Shown piece by piece: positions 34,330-46,900 of a stretch of DNA of 64,000 bases (position 1 is its first letter; the number at the start of each line of letters is the position of its first letter). The DNA is from Magnolia sinica (taxonomy: Eukaryota; Streptophyta; Magnoliopsida; Magnoliales; Magnoliaceae): assembly GCF_029962835.1 (NCBI RefSeq), contig NC_080582.1:70986177-71050176 (forward strand), given 5' to 3'. The notes beneath the pieces were generated by a model that was not told the DNA's origin, did no database searches, and saw only the letters and a program-made list of their open reading frames with translations. A program made the translations under genes and the position numbers.

Positions 34330-37098
34330 ATGGTTGTTGAGTCTGCTGTTTCCTTGGTTTTAAGAAAACTCAGTGATGTACTGGTTCAAGAGGCAGTTTC
34401 CCTCTATCAAGTGCGTGATCAGGTGGAGTGGGTCGAGAGAGAATTGAGGCGGATGCGGTGCTTCTTGAAAGATGCTGACGCAAAGCAAAGCGGTGATGAA
34501 AGAGTGAAGAATTGGGTGGCAGATGTGAGAGATGTTGCTTATGATGCAGAAGACATCGTCGACACCTTCATCCTCAGAATAGAACAAAAAAGGAGAAGTG
34601 GGTTCGTTGGTTCCCTCAAAAGTTGCATGATCATCAATGTTGAATTATTGGCTCGACATGAGATCAGTAATGGGATCGAACGGATAAAGAATAAAATCCA
34701 GGAGATCTCTGCGAGCACAGAAAGGTATGGCATTAAAGATGTTAGCAGAGTCGAAGAAGGAAGCAGCTCCAGGGGTGAAAGTCTGCGCGAGCAAAGGCAA
34801 ACTTCTCCTCTCTTTGGAGAGACAGATGTCGTCGGTTTTGAAGAAGACATAAAGGCATTGGTGGCACGGTTGATCCAGGGTGATTCACGACGGCGTGTGG
34901 TTTCTGTGGTCGGAATGGGTGGTCTGGGCAAGACCACTCTTGCCATTAAAGTTTATAATAACGATGCTGTTAAGAAACATTTTGATTGCTGTGTTTGGAT
35001 TTTTGTATCTCAAGAATATGTCGTGAAAGATCTTTTGCGAAGACTTATAAAAGATTTCATGACTCTTTCTATAGAACAACTTGAGATGGTGGAGAAGATG
35101 AATACTGTTCAGTTGAGAGAGATGCTTTCCAATCATTTGAAGGAGAAGAGATATCTTCTTGTGTTGGACGATATATGGAAGACCGAAGCTTGGAGTTCTT
35201 TAAAAGCTGCTTTTCCAGATAAGAATAAGGGAAGTCGAGTCCTACTCACCACCCGCAACAGAGAGGTAGCTTCATATGCAGATGCACGGAGCTCTCCCCT
35301 CGAGCTGGAGCTTTTAGGAGATGAAGACGCATGGAAATTGTTCTGCAAAAAAGCATTCTTTGAACAGGGTATCCATTACCAGCAGAATTTAGAGAAGATA
35401 GGAAAAGAGATAGTAAAAAAATGCGGTGGTCTGCCTCTTGCTATTGTCGTGATAGGGGGCTTACTATCAACGAAGGCAATGAAATCAAATGAGTGGGAGA
35501 AAGTGCTAAGGAGAATTAGCTCGCAATTGGTTGGTGATGAATCTCCAATCAGAAGAATATTGGATTTGAGCTATGAAGATCTACCTTACCGACTGAAGCC
35601 ATTCTTTCTGTACTTGGGTGTTTTTCCAGAAGACCATGAGATCCGTGCTAAGAAATTGATTCACCTGTGGACTGCAGAAGGATTTGTAGAGGCAACAGGG
35701 GAAGAGACGGTGGAGGAAGCTGCAGAAGTTTGCCTGGAGGAGCTGATCCAAAGAAGCCTGATTCAAGTGTCAAAAAGTAGTTCCATTGGTGGAATTAAAA
35801 GCTGCCGCATCCATGATCTCTTACGTGAACTCTCAATTTCAAAAGCCAAGGAAGACAAATTCCTAGTCGTTCATCAAGAACAAACAAATCCTCACTCTCC
35901 ATCAAAAGCACGCCGTCTTGCTATTCATCCGGCACCTAGTAAGTACACTTGTTTAAATCGCACCAACGCACACCTTCGTTCACTGTTATGGATCGATTTA
36001 ACAAAGGGAGAAGTTGGAAAAAAGCAAGAGCAGTTTCTTTTCAGAGGATTCAGTTTGCTTAGGGTGTTAGATTTATCTTATATGAAAATGAGAAAGTTTC
36101 CAAAAGAAATAGGTACACTGATCCACTTGAGATACCTTGGCTTCTGGTTAGCTGGCGTGGACATCTGTGACTGTTGCTTAAATGGGTGCAATTCGGTCCT
36201 ACTAAGCTTCCCATCATCCATGAGCAATCTCCACAATTTAGAATCGCTTTATGTAAAATCAAGTTATGAGACAATTTACATACCCAGTTTTATTTGGAAG
36301 ATGCAACAATTAAGGCATGTGAATGTGTCCTCTGGAATCATAATAAGTAAAGGTGTGGGGTCTAAAATAGTGGGGCGTCCATCACTCGGACTTGATTCTT
36401 TAGTTAATCTCCAGACTCTAAAATATGTGAAGGCTGGCGATTGGATAGGGGATTGTTTGGAGAAGCTAACTAATCTAAAGAAACTGAGAATATGGGGGAT
36501 CTACCAGAGTAGGCATGCAGAGGGATTGTCCAACTCTCTTCCCAGATTGGACCGCCTCCAGTCTTTGTGGTTGCAGTGGCACAGTACTATTCCAGTTTTT
36601 ATGCCTATTTCACATAACCTGCATTTGAAGAAGATGTTTTTGAGTGGAAAGTTAGAGAAGCTACCTGAGTCGAATGAATTCTCACCTAACCTCACCAAGC
36701 TTACCTTGATATCCTCCGAGTTAACGGAAGACCCGATGGCGACATTGGAGAAACTACCCAACCTTCGGATTCTCTCATTTTGCAGTCGTTCATATATGGG
36801 AAAGGAAATGGTCTGCTCTGCACAAGGGTTTCCTCTACTTGAATCCTTACATGTTGTAGAGTTACCTGAATTAGAAGAGTGGATTGTGGAGGAAGGAGCA
36901 ATGCCGATGCTTTTAAAATTGCTGATTTCGAGAAACTCTAAATTAAAGATGTATCCAGAAGGACTGCAACACGTGACTACCCTCAAGAAATTGGAGGTGG
37001 TGCGCATGCCAACTGAATTCAAGGCCAGAATGCTGGAAAATGGTGGAAAGGATTGGCATAAAATTCAACATATACCGTCAATCGAAATAAAATGGTGA
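34330..37098 (+). CDS. CC-NBS-LRR disease resistance protein, RPP13/RPP8-like
   Basis: Single-exon intracellular immune receptor, 922 residues, near the usual length of its family. N-terminal coiled-coil (Rx-N) domain, about 1-150, with an EDIVD form of the EDVID motif at 74-78. The NB-ARC ATPase follows: P-loop GMGGLGKTT (195-203), RNBS-A FDCCVWIFVS, kinase 2 YLLVLDDIW (275-283), RNBS-B GSRVLLTTRN (301-310), GLPL CGGLPLA (365-371), RNBS-D FLYLGVFPED, and the MHD position as IHD (494-496), a common variant. Leucine-rich repeats fill about 545-920, ending IQHIPSIEIKW. Start codon context is AAGATGG. All catalytic motifs are intact, so it is probably functional. Such proteins detect pathogen effectors in the cytoplasm. 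Its 3' end is tandemly duplicated downstream. The closest named gene cannot be decided without a search. Confidence 0.95.
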   Translation: MVVESAVSLVLRKLSDVLVQEAVSLYQVRDQVEWVERELRRMRCFLKDADAKQSGDERVKNWVADVRDVAYDAEDIVDTFILRIEQKRRSGFVGSLKSCMIINVELLARHEISNGIERIKNKIQEISASTERYGIKDVSRVEEGSSSRGESLREQRQTSPLFGETDVVGFEEDIKALVARLIQGDSRRRVVSVVGMGGLGKTTLAIKVYNNDAVKKHFDCCVWIFVSQEYVVKDLLRRLIKDFMTLSIEQLEMVEKMNTVQLREMLSNHLKEKRYLLVLDDIWKTEAWSSLKAAFPDKNKGSRVLLTTRNREVASYADARSSPLELELLGDEDAWKLFCKKAFFEQGIHYQQNLEKIGKEIVKKCGGLPLAIVVIGGLLSTKAMKSNEWEKVLRRISSQLVGDESPIRRILDLSYEDLPYRLKPFFLYLGVFPEDHEIRAKKLIHLWTAEGFVEATGEETVEEAAEVCLEELIQRSLIQVSKSSSIGGIKSCRIHDLLRELSISKAKEDKFLVVHQEQTNPHSPSKARRLAIHPAPSKYTCLNRTNAHLRSLLWIDLTKGEVGKKQEQFLFRGFSLLRVLDLSYMKMRKFPKEIGTLIHLRYLGFWLAGVDICDCCLNGCNSVLLSFPSSMSNLHNLESLYVKSSYETIYIPSFIWKMQQLRHVNVSSGIIISKGVGSKIVGRPSLGLDSLVNLQTLKYVKAGDWIGDCLEKLTNLKKLRIWGIYQSRHAEGLSNSLPRLDRLQSLWLQWHSTIPVFMPISHNLHLKKMFLSGKLEKLPESNEFSPNLTKLTLISSELTEDPMATLEKLPNLRILSFCSRSYMGKEMVCSAQGFPLLESLHVVELPELEEWIVEEGAMPMLLKLLISRNSKLKMYPEGLQHVTTLKKLEVVRMPTEFKARMLENGGKDWHKIQHIPSIEIKW

Positions 37099-38973
37099 GC
37101 TATCAAAGGCAGGTGAGCATCTCGACAAGGCAGGTGAGCTTTTCCTCTTCTTTCGATTTATTTCCCTCCTCTTGATTAGCTCTAAGCAATACTGTCTCCT
37201 GCATATCATGCATGTTAGTTGTTGGTGAAAATGCCCCAACCAAGAAAGTCTGAAGCCAAGTCTGATTGCTCCCTGTTGATCGTGAACTTTTGATCATTTT
37301 GGCTTCCAGCTTGAGGGCCACCATTCAAACAATAAGAATGAGCTTGCCAGTGCTATTTTCGGGCTCTTGTCTATCTGGGAAAGGGTTTACTAGAGCAATC
37401 GTTATGATCATCTAAGCATGCAGCCACGTGGACAGCTCTTAACATGCACTATCTTTTCTTTGAATGCTTAAGGATGTATTGAGATTTGAATATCTCAATC
37501 CTTCACAATCCAAATGTTGTATTGCCCAAGTGATCTTTCTAATCGTCGATTGCAATACGTGCCATGATAGAAGAGGTTGGTTGATTCTACATGCATATAG
37601 ATCCCAGTCCCTCTAACGTAGCTACTCATCCAATGCTGTACTCATGTGCAAGATCAAGCCATCCATCAGGTGGAGCCATTGTGATTGTGCCCTGACCCAT
37701 GAATCAGAATGGTTGAATTAGCAGACGATCCACATGCATATATTGAATCTGGTTATGAGGTTTTATTAATACAAAGTGTATAGATTAGGAAAGGATTTCT
37801 TTCTTAGTTTTAGATAAATTCTCTCTTTTACTTATTACAATAAAGAGCCACCTCCAAATGAGTTTTATCTATACCTTACCCTAATCCTACTCAAATTGAG
37901 TTACATAATATCTATACCCGAAATTCCCGCGGCTCTGCCAATCACATCTAGATGTAGGTTGCACCCATGGATTAAGTAAAACAGAACACAAGACATGTTA
38001 ACGCAATGCAACTAAAACTATTTATTTTGCTTTAGTAACTCGTGGAATTAATCTTCTTCTTTCTTCTTCTTCTTCTTCCTCTTTTTTCATTTTTCTTATC
38101 CATATTGCTTCATCAACTGAATTTGGTATTTATTTACGCAATGAGTTTAGGGTAAATATGCTTCAAGTACTTGTTTAGATTTGAAAAAACAAATTATAGT
38201 ATGTCATCATCAAATTTTAATCCCAGTTTTGATTTGTCAACCGTTGCTTTGGTAGGAGAGAGTCTCACGGTGCATGCAAGGTGACATGACCAGACAACAT
38301 GTTGATGTAGAGACTGTCGGCTTGAAAGTTCATTTCCTGTTTATGGTTTTCATACTCTGTCATTATGAATAATGGTGTGTTAGTTATTTGGATGATGTTT
38401 TCAGACATTAGCATGAGATGCTTTTATCTACCAATCTCTTCATACACTGGTGTGTTTTATGGTGGTTGAATCCAACGATGATGACTTAATCCTCTATAGT
38501 TGTACATTGTGATTTCAGCAGCATCCATCAGATTATTATGGGTTCATACACTGGTGTCCATCTGATTGTGAAATTTTCTTTTTGAATGCTGGCTATTCAT
38601 TATTTCTTGAGTTGATCAACATTTTTTTGGGCCGATGAATGGATGGCTACCATAGGAGCACAATCTAATGGATTTGCTTCTTCATTATGGCCCATTCATG
38701 TGGTAGCCCACCAAATCCTTTGGTTAAGGTTCATCCACGTCAACCAACAATTTTAGGAGGTCCAAATTGGCATGCATGTATGCCACGTGTACAGAGGACA
38801 GGCACTAGCACCCTAGTGAGGTAACTGGTCGGGTGGAGATACTCCCAGTAAAAACTAAGTATTCATCTAGCTAATGATCAGAGAGTTGGGTCAGGTGGGG
38901 TTCTTATTGGGCGTTTGGCAAATGAGATACCAATCCTTTGACTAGGGATGGGCCGGATGGCAATGGGCCAGTT
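36405..38973. repeat. Tandem duplication, unit 1 (NLR 3' end plus downstream DNA)
   Basis: It starts in the LRR at ATCTCCAGACTCTAAA, includes the last 231 codons, and continues to GGCAATGGGCCAGTT. The part after the NLR stop (37099-38973) contains no gene; it has a TTC microsatellite (38050-38085) and hairpin-poor AT-rich DNA. Unit 2 follows immediately. Confidence 0.88.
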
Positions 38974-39684
38974 TATCTCCAGACTCTAAAACACGTGAAT
39001 GCTGGCGATTGGATAGGGGATTTGTTTGGAGAAGCTAATAATCTAAAGAAACTGGAAATATATCACATCCGTTTGAGTAGGCATGCAGAGGGATTGTCCA
39101 AGTCTCTTCCCAGATTGGACCGCCTCCAGTCTTTGCGGTTGGAATGGTACAGTACTATTCCAGATTTAATGCCTATTTCACATAACCTGCATTTGAAGAA
39201 GATGTTTTTGAAGGGAAAGTTAGAGAAACTACCCGAGTCGAATGAATTCTCACCTAACCTCACCAAGCTTACTTTGGAATACTCCAAGTTAATGGAAGAC
39301 CCGGTGGCGACATTGGAGAAATTACCCAACCTTCGGATTCTCATATTGGGTTTCTATTCATACGTGGGAAAGGAAATGGTGTGCTCTGCAAGAGGGTTTC
39401 CTCAACTCGAATACTTAGATGTTGAATGGTTACCTGAATTAGAAGAGTGGAGAGTGGAGGAAGGAGCGATGCCGATGCTTTTACATTTGCTGATTTTGGA
39501 ATGCTTTCATTTAAAGATGCTTCCAGAAGGACTGCAACACGTCATTACCCTCAAGAAATTGGAGGTGGTGGACATGCCAAATGAATTCAACGCCAGAATG
39601 CAGGAAAATGGCGGAGAAGATTGGCATAAGATTCAACATATACCCTCCATCGAAATAAAAGAACCAGTTACCAAAGGCAGGTGA
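38974..39684 (+). pseudogene. Duplicated LRR fragment of the NLR (start-less, open frame)
   Basis: It corresponds to NLR residues from about 694 to the end, followed by a slightly different tail (IEIKEPVTKGR). There is no in-frame ATG at its start; the coiled coil and NB-ARC are absent, so it cannot make a receptor by itself. The frame is nevertheless uninterrupted for about 236 codons. Many differences from the intact NLR fall at the variable positions of LxxLxLxx strands (for example LRIWGIYQ against LEIYHIRL, and LWLQWHS against LRLEWYS), while the leucine framework is kept. It could serve as a donor in gene conversion or be read through from an upstream transcript. Pseudogene is the conservative call. 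Confidence 0.85.
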
Positions 39685-41668
39685 ATTTAGTTGCTTGTTT
39701 CTTCCACCAACGGAAAATGCATGGGAGGGCAAATTCAGCATCTTGACAAAGGCGGGTGAGCTTTTCCTCTTATTTTGATTTATTTCCCTCCTCTTGATTA
39801 GCTCTAAGCAATACTGTCTCCTGCATATCATGCATGTTAGTTGTTGGTGAAAATGCCCCAACCAAGAATGTCTGAGAACATTACTTCAACTACATATGAA
39901 TTGGCCCACATGAATGTGTGATTGGATAAGTGGCACCAGTCAGATTGCTCCCTGTTGATCATGAACTTTTGACCATTTTGGCTTCCAGCTTGAGTGCCAC
40001 CATTCGAACAGTAAGAATGGGCTTGCCAATGCTATTTTCGGCCTCTTTTCTATCTGGGAATGGGTCCACTAGAGCAATGGTTATGATCATCTAAGCATGC
40101 AGCCACATGGACAGCTCTTAACATGCACCATCTTTTCTTTGAATGCTTAAGGATGTATTGAGATTTGAATATCTCAAGCCTTCACAATCCAAATGTTGTA
40201 TTGCCCAAGTGATCTTTCTAATTAACCATCGATTGCGATACGTGCCATGATAGAAGAGGTTGGTTGATTCTACATGCATATAGATCCCAGTCCATCTAAC
40301 GTGGCTACTCATCCAATGTTGTACTCATGTGAAAGATCAAGCCATCCATCAGGTGGAGCCATTGTGGTTGTGCCCTGACCCATGAATCAGAATGGTCCAA
40401 TAAGCAGGTGATCCACATGCATATATTGAATCTGGTTATGAGATTTTATTAATACAAATTGTATAGATTAGTAAAGGATTTCTTTCTTAGTTTTAGATAA
40501 ATTCTCTCTTAAACTTATTACAATAAAGAGCCACCTCCAAATGAGTTTTATCTATACCTTACCCTAATCCTACTCGAGTTACATAATATCTATACCCAAA
40601 ATTCTCCCGGCTCTGCCAATCACGTCTAGATGTAGGGTGCTGCACCCATGGATTAGGTAAAACAGAACACTGCTGCACCCATGGATTAGGAAAAACAGAA
40701 CACAAGACATGTTAATGCAATGCAACTAAAACTATTTATTTCGCTCTAATAACTCATGGAATTAATCTTCTTCTTCTTCTTCTTCTTCTTCTTCTTTTCT
40801 ATATTGCTTCATCAACTGAATTTGGTATTTATTTACGCAACAAGTTTAGTGTAAATATGCTTCAAGTACTAGTTTAGATTTGAAAAACAAAATTGTAGTA
40901 TGTCATTATCAAATTTTAATCCCAGTTTTGATTTATCGACTGTTGCTTTGGTAGGAGATAGTCTCATGGTGCATGCGAGGCGACATGACCAGACAACATG
41001 TTGATGTAGAGATTGTCGGCTTGAAAGTTCATTTCCTGTTTATGGTTTTCATACTCTGTCATTATGTATAATGGTGTGTGTTAGTTATTTGGATGATGTT
41101 TTCAGACATTAGCATGAGATGTGTCGTTTATCTATCAATCACTTCATACACTGGTGTGTTTTATGGTGGTTGAATCCAACGATGATGACTTAATCCTCCA
41201 TAGTTGTACATTGTGATTTCAGCAGCATCCATCAGATTATTATGGGTTCATACACTGGTGTCCATCTGATTGTGAATTTTTCTTTTTGAATGCTGACTAT
41301 TCATTATTTCTGGAGTTGATCAACATTTGTTTGGGCCGCTGAATGGATGGCTACCATAGTGCCACAATCTAATGGCTTTGCTTCTTCATTGTGGCTCATT
41401 CATGTGGTAGCCCACCAATTCCTTTGGTTTAGATTCATCCACGTCAGCCAATAATTTTAGGAGTTCCAAATTGGCATGCATGTATGCCACGTGTACAGAG
41501 GATGGGGCAAAGCACCCTGGTGAGGTAGCTGGTCGGGTGGAGATACTCCCAGTAAAAACTAAGTATTCATCTAGCCAATGATCAGGGAGTTGGGTCAGGT
41601 GGGTTTCTTGTTGGGCGTTTGGCAAATGAGATACCAATCTTTTGACTAGGGATGGCAATGGGCCAGTT
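38974..41668. repeat. Tandem duplication, unit 2
   Basis: A second copy of 36405-38973, ending at the same GGGCCAGTT. It is 127 bp longer, from local insertions such as about 60 bp near 39877 and a duplicated CTGCACCCATGGATTAGG near 40640-40690. The TTC microsatellite is longer (40767-40800). The junction at 38973 shares AGTT with the LRR breakpoint. Confidence 0.88.
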
Positions 41669-43250
41669 GGCCTGACCAGACCAGCCAGCTTTGGACAGGC
41701 TTGGAACTATTATAGCTTGGCCCATGGGCCAGGTTTTGGCCTGTCATGTGTTGTTCAATAAATTATCAGGCTGGGCTTGGGTTCGAAGTCATTTTAACCC
41801 AAACCAACCCAGCCAGGCTTCGGCCTGTCATGTGTAGCTCCATCAATTTTCAGGCCGGGATTGGGGGTAAGTCATTTTAGCCCCAATAAACCTGGCTCGA
41901 CTTCATATGCATGTGTTCTATCCTACAAATATCCTGTTCCAATCCTTACTATATATGCAACGCACGTACATCTTAAATGTAGACTATTGGCATGCGGCCT
42001 ACTTGATCATAGTTCCAAAACTCAGTGACTCATACTCGAAACTTGGAGAATGAAAGTGCAATGACTTCAACTGACAACCTCAACCATGCCAGACAATGGC
42101 ATTTACTAGCTGACCAATCAATGGTATATGTTAAAAATTGCAAACTTTATTATTCACAGTATTTTAAGTGTCTAACATTAGGGTTAATAAATTTAGAGTT
42201 TAATTATTAAATATTGAGTTGAATTGAGTTTTTGAGTCAACCCGACCTAGCTGGATATCAAGTCAAGTTAAGCTTCCGAGTTTTTGAGTTTTTAGACCAT
42301 GCTTGGTTGATAAATGAGTTTGGTGAAATCACATAGAAAATAAGGAAATTTTAGTGGTTATTGTAAATACCCTATCTAAAACGAGAATAAGCTACTCTTC
42401 GAACTTTAGCTTAACTTCAATAAAATTATCTCCTATTGACTTAGAAATAATTAAAAAACCAAACAAGTCAAACAACAAGCATTCTAGGCACATTCTGAAG
42501 ATAAGCATCAGACCTGATCAGCCATCTCCAAATGCAATAAAGATCCGGTTCGCTACACATTCGAACTCCAAAACTCCGGGCATTCTAAGGACATGGCAAC
42601 TGATGTACGAAAAAAATAAAATGAACTCTCTCTACCCAAGAATCATTCTCCTTATTATTTAGTTTCCTTCGCATAATGTGATGTCATTGTGTGAAAAATC
42701 ACATCTACGAGATTGAGAAAAATACGGTCATTCTTGTATATGAAATGGTGATGATGTTACAGAAAGTAAATTTTGACATCAAATGATTCCCAATCAAGGT
42801 GATTTATGTTTCATTAGAAATGTGATCAAATGATCATCCTAATGAACTTAAGCTTTCTCAAATCCGAGATATGATGAGGAAGATCTTACCCATTTACTAA
42901 TAATGCACATTGCCAAGCGGCTAAAACTGTAATGACTCTAGCCACATTTTTTTACAAGTTAAACGAGGTCCAGTTGAAGTGGTTGTATTTCCATTTAAAA
43001 GATTATCAACCTTTCCAACAAACCTAAGATCACAAAAACGGACATATAACAATGAAGATGTGAGCATTCGCTCAAATTACAGGTGGCTAGTTTCATACAC
43101 TGAACGAACATACTTTTGATAGGTAGAAATAGGGTTTGATCAAACTATTTCAGCCTTGTTGGACAACTTATCTGACAATCTTTCTAATGAATCCAAAATC
43201 ACTGGAAAAAAAAAAAAACTTAGAAATTTAATATTTAAAAAAGTAACCAC
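41669..43250. other. AT-rich sequence without a gene
   Basis: Begins with a GGCCAGGTTTTGGCCTG-rich stretch (41660-41900), then AT-rich DNA. Open frames are short and have no recognisable domain. Confidence 0.5.
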
Positions 43251-43255
43251 TACGT

Positions 43256-43310
43256 TATATATATAGTTATATATATACACCACATATATATATATATAAG
43301 TAATCATTAT

Positions 43311-43350
<40 letters not shown>
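43256..43350. repeat. TA microsatellite region
   Basis: Long TATATA runs, interrupted near 43276-43320; the longest uninterrupted run is about 43313-43345. Confidence 0.85.
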
Positions 43351-43439
43351 ACTTTATATAATATTTATTTTTCCTTATTTTACACAGACCATTGGTAAAG
43401 AGTATTGTAGTAGTATATATTATTTTTTAAAAATAAAAT

Positions 43440-43918
43440 AATGTCACTCCCAGGTATTTTAGGACGACGTCTATATAAGGAGCTCCATTGCCATTCATAA
43501 TGGCATTAACGGAAGACATAGAGGCTAAGAAATACAAGGGGTGGGAGAGATCAGAGAGTAAAAGAGAGACAAAAATAGAGAGTGAGAGAAAATATAGAGA
43601 AAGCAGAATGAGAAATAAAATAAAGATTGATAGAGAGAGCCTAAGAGAGTTGGAGTTCACATGGAGGCACTCCCGAGGTGCCTCGACAATTCTTAACATG
43701 TCGACATGTTGCCTGACAAAAGAGACAAAAAAAGCTCGTTAAAAAAATCATTGAAGATAAGAGTTTTCTACTATATCTCAATTCAAGTTGCATTACACTC
43801 CATATATTTCAAGTGGATCTACTACATTCACATTTTCTTTTACTTTATTCTACATTATTCTACCATATTTACTTTCTTTTACTTTATTTGTTTGCCTAAG
43901 GTCTTAAATCATGTGAAT
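43440..43918 (+). mobile_element. Tat-type LTR fragment, left part
   Basis: It contains a CTATATAAGG TATA box (43470), followed by GAG-rich leader-like sequence. It appears to be the upstream half of the LTR whose downstream half is 47083-47690, split by element D. The two halves have similar composition (CTTTTACTTTATTTG). The left boundary is not determined. Confidence 0.5.
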
Positions 43919-46900
43919 TGTAACGTCCTGGATTTTCACTATTTTGGATTTCTTAAAAAAAAAAATCCTTAAATTTTTTTTTGTGTAATTAACTTATATT
44001 ATCACTTACTAACCATTGGCACTCAATGTTAGTTTATACACAGGTGATACCAGTAAAGAACCGCACAAGTTCGATTAATCAATCGTAGGAAGCCAACGAA
44101 TTTGCCTGATCACTTGAACATCAAGTTTAGCCCCATGATTTACTCACGTAGGGCCCAAATCCAACCGACCCATCACTAACTAATCAAGACAATCATAACT
44201 AAATTAAAGATCTAATTGAAGCCGAGTCAGATAAGGCCCAGATCTTGACTAATAGACCAAATCAACCCCGTTACTCTTTTAGCCTAAAACCGACAGTTTA
44301 GAGTAAACACGACCAAATCTCCACTTTCACTACTTATAAATAGGCCACACTATGAAGATAATTAATCTTAACCCTAATCATTGCCCACGAGAAATCTCAA
44401 TACCTAATTCATTCCAGAAATGCCCCGATTTCTCTAACAAGCTCTAGACCGCTCGTTGGTGGGCCACTAGTTCCAAAACTATAGGATAATGTCCATCTTA
44501 CTGGGCTTGATGTCCATCATGGGAGTCAAACCTGGGTACTGTTCAGAACCGCTCAACTTGAGTTAAAAGACGAGTGCATGAGAAGTGCAAATACCCTAAA
44601 AGAAGAGGCTGAAACTTAAGTGAATTGGGTCGTCCACTCTTATGCAATGTTGTGGATTTCGGACCGTCGATTTTCGACCAAACTTCACACATGGAGTAAG
44701 GATATTTCCCTACTCATATCCGTATAGCCGCGGCCCCGATCGACCATCGGTGACCGTTGAACAGACTTCTAATCATATCTGTCGATCAACGCATCCTAAT
44801 GGCGGGTCAAACATTTTCATACGTAGATCATCATTAGGGCTAACTATCATATGGTGTATATCAATATGTACGCCCCATAGTGGGCCCTAAAGGTTAGAAA
44901 GACCCTCCCATAGGGCTAGTATAGTAAAAACCTAGCCCTTGGGGCCATTTACACCAAATCTAGCATTATAAAAAGGCCTCATTTAGGCACCCCCTCTCCC
45001 CATACGAATTTGCCCTAGAAGAAAGAAAGAAAAAAAGAGAGAAAGAGAAGAAAAAGAGAGAGTGTGAGAGAGAAAGTGGGAGGCACCGCCTTACATGCAC
45101 CCCCGGTGGCCGGATCTCGTCTATTCCGACCTCTTTCTCCCCTTCTCCCTCAAAATCCCTAAATTTCTTGTTGTTAGAAGAGTGATCTCAACCTAGTTAA
45201 GGTAATATAGTGATTCTCCCTTTAGTTTTCATGAATTTCAGCTTTATCTTTGATCCTTATGCATTCTACACCATGTAGGGCCCCGGCACTTCAAGCCTAT
45301 GGACCCGGCGCCATTAGGATCGCCTCTCCAGTCTCCGATCGTAATTAGGTGTGGACTATTACTCTTAGGTGGCCTAGCATCAATTTTAGTATGAATCTAA
45401 TGATTATGAATGTGTGGGTGATGTATTTGGATAATCTAGAAAAAACCTAAGAAAGATCACACCTTTGATCCTCTCAATCAACATGGAATGGTTATGGAAT
45501 GTTTGTTGTCTCTCACATGATTGGTATGAATTTAATGATTGCATGTTCCTCTCTTGTTTGATTCTTGTACAATGTTTCCTTATAACATGTATAATGCATT
45601 AACCCTTGTGCATTTTTGTACTATGAGATATATATATAATTCCCGGCTTCCTCACTAACCCACACAACACACATGCACATTTATTTTGTAATATTGTTAG
45701 TAGTTTACATTTATAGCAAATTCTGAATTTATATGTTTAATGCGTGATTACACGACGTCACTTGTATAAGATGATATTTCCTAACTTGTTGAAGTGTTAT
45801 TGAATACCATCAAATTTCTAAGTTGGTCAGGAAACTGAGGTGAGAGAAGGTGGTCCCATTGGTAGGACTATCCTGAGGTTGAACCAATGGATTTGGGCGG
45901 ATGCGAACGGGTGACAGTAGTTGGACTACATGGGTCGCTTGTACCTGATGTTGTCCATCATGTACTTGCCTAAATTCGCTCGGTCTGGTCCACTTACTGA
46001 CCAACCATATTTGTTAACCCTGTCTGCTCACGTCTATATGGAACCTATAACACCCTTCAACCATTGAAGTCTATTGATAACCATTTGAAACTGATCCACT
46101 GACTCGAGAGCCGAGCATGGTGGAATAGGACATTGTGTCCGAGCTATCGGCCTATGCTGGGGTGACAAGCCTCCCCGTAGTGACCGCAAGCGATGCCTCT
46201 TCTCAACACTCCCCATGTGCTTGAAATCAGGGATGGAGAACCCGATGGGATCAAGGATCGCAGGGTCCTCGCCTCGCACATTGAGGTGACTTGGCCTCGC
46301 AACCAGTTGAGGGCAATGACACGTGGAGTGTATCAGTTTTTTCAATCTACTAGTTGAACGAAATTAACTAAATACTCGGCTAACATTATCCATGCATCAC
46401 ATTAGTTAGGATTTAGCGACTCGACAGTTGAGGTTGCAATGACGGTGGTTGGTCATGCGCGATCGTTAGATGAAATCGCTAGAGGGAGTGTTGTTGTGAG
46501 GGCATACATCATATCATAATACATGCATATGCATTAAAAATATTAGTTAGGGATTTGTGAATCTATGCCTTCCATTAAATTCATTATATAATTGATGCTT
46601 GTTGTAACTTAAGGCTAATAATAACCACTGAGTTAGCTACTCACTCCCACTCTGGGACGGTGTTTTAAAACACCAACTAGACCCTTTACTAGATGCAGGT
46701 GAGGCGAAGCTTGATGAGCCAAGCGAGGTGAGCAAGGATAGGGAAGAGGAGCTTCCCTGCTTCTAAACTTTCGACAGATCCTTTTAGTTTGAGTTCGGGC
46801 TACCACAGGGTATGGACCAGGGCCCTAGTTATTTTGGGTCATATATGGGTGGGACTAGTTCCTTATTTAGATGATTTTAGATTCATAGTTTGGATATTTT

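Noticed and set aside
34360-37022. Several minus-strand open frames opposite the NLR
   Set aside because: They are shadows of the NLR coding sequence, with no domains of their own.
38938-38973. Possible start of a new LRR protein upstream of 38974
   Set aside because: The in-frame upstream codons contain no ATG and derive from the intergenic end of duplication unit 1.
43488-43742. 84-codon plus-strand frame rich in Glu, Arg and Lys after a TATA box
   Set aside because: GAGAGA-rich leader of a probable LTR; no recognisable domain.
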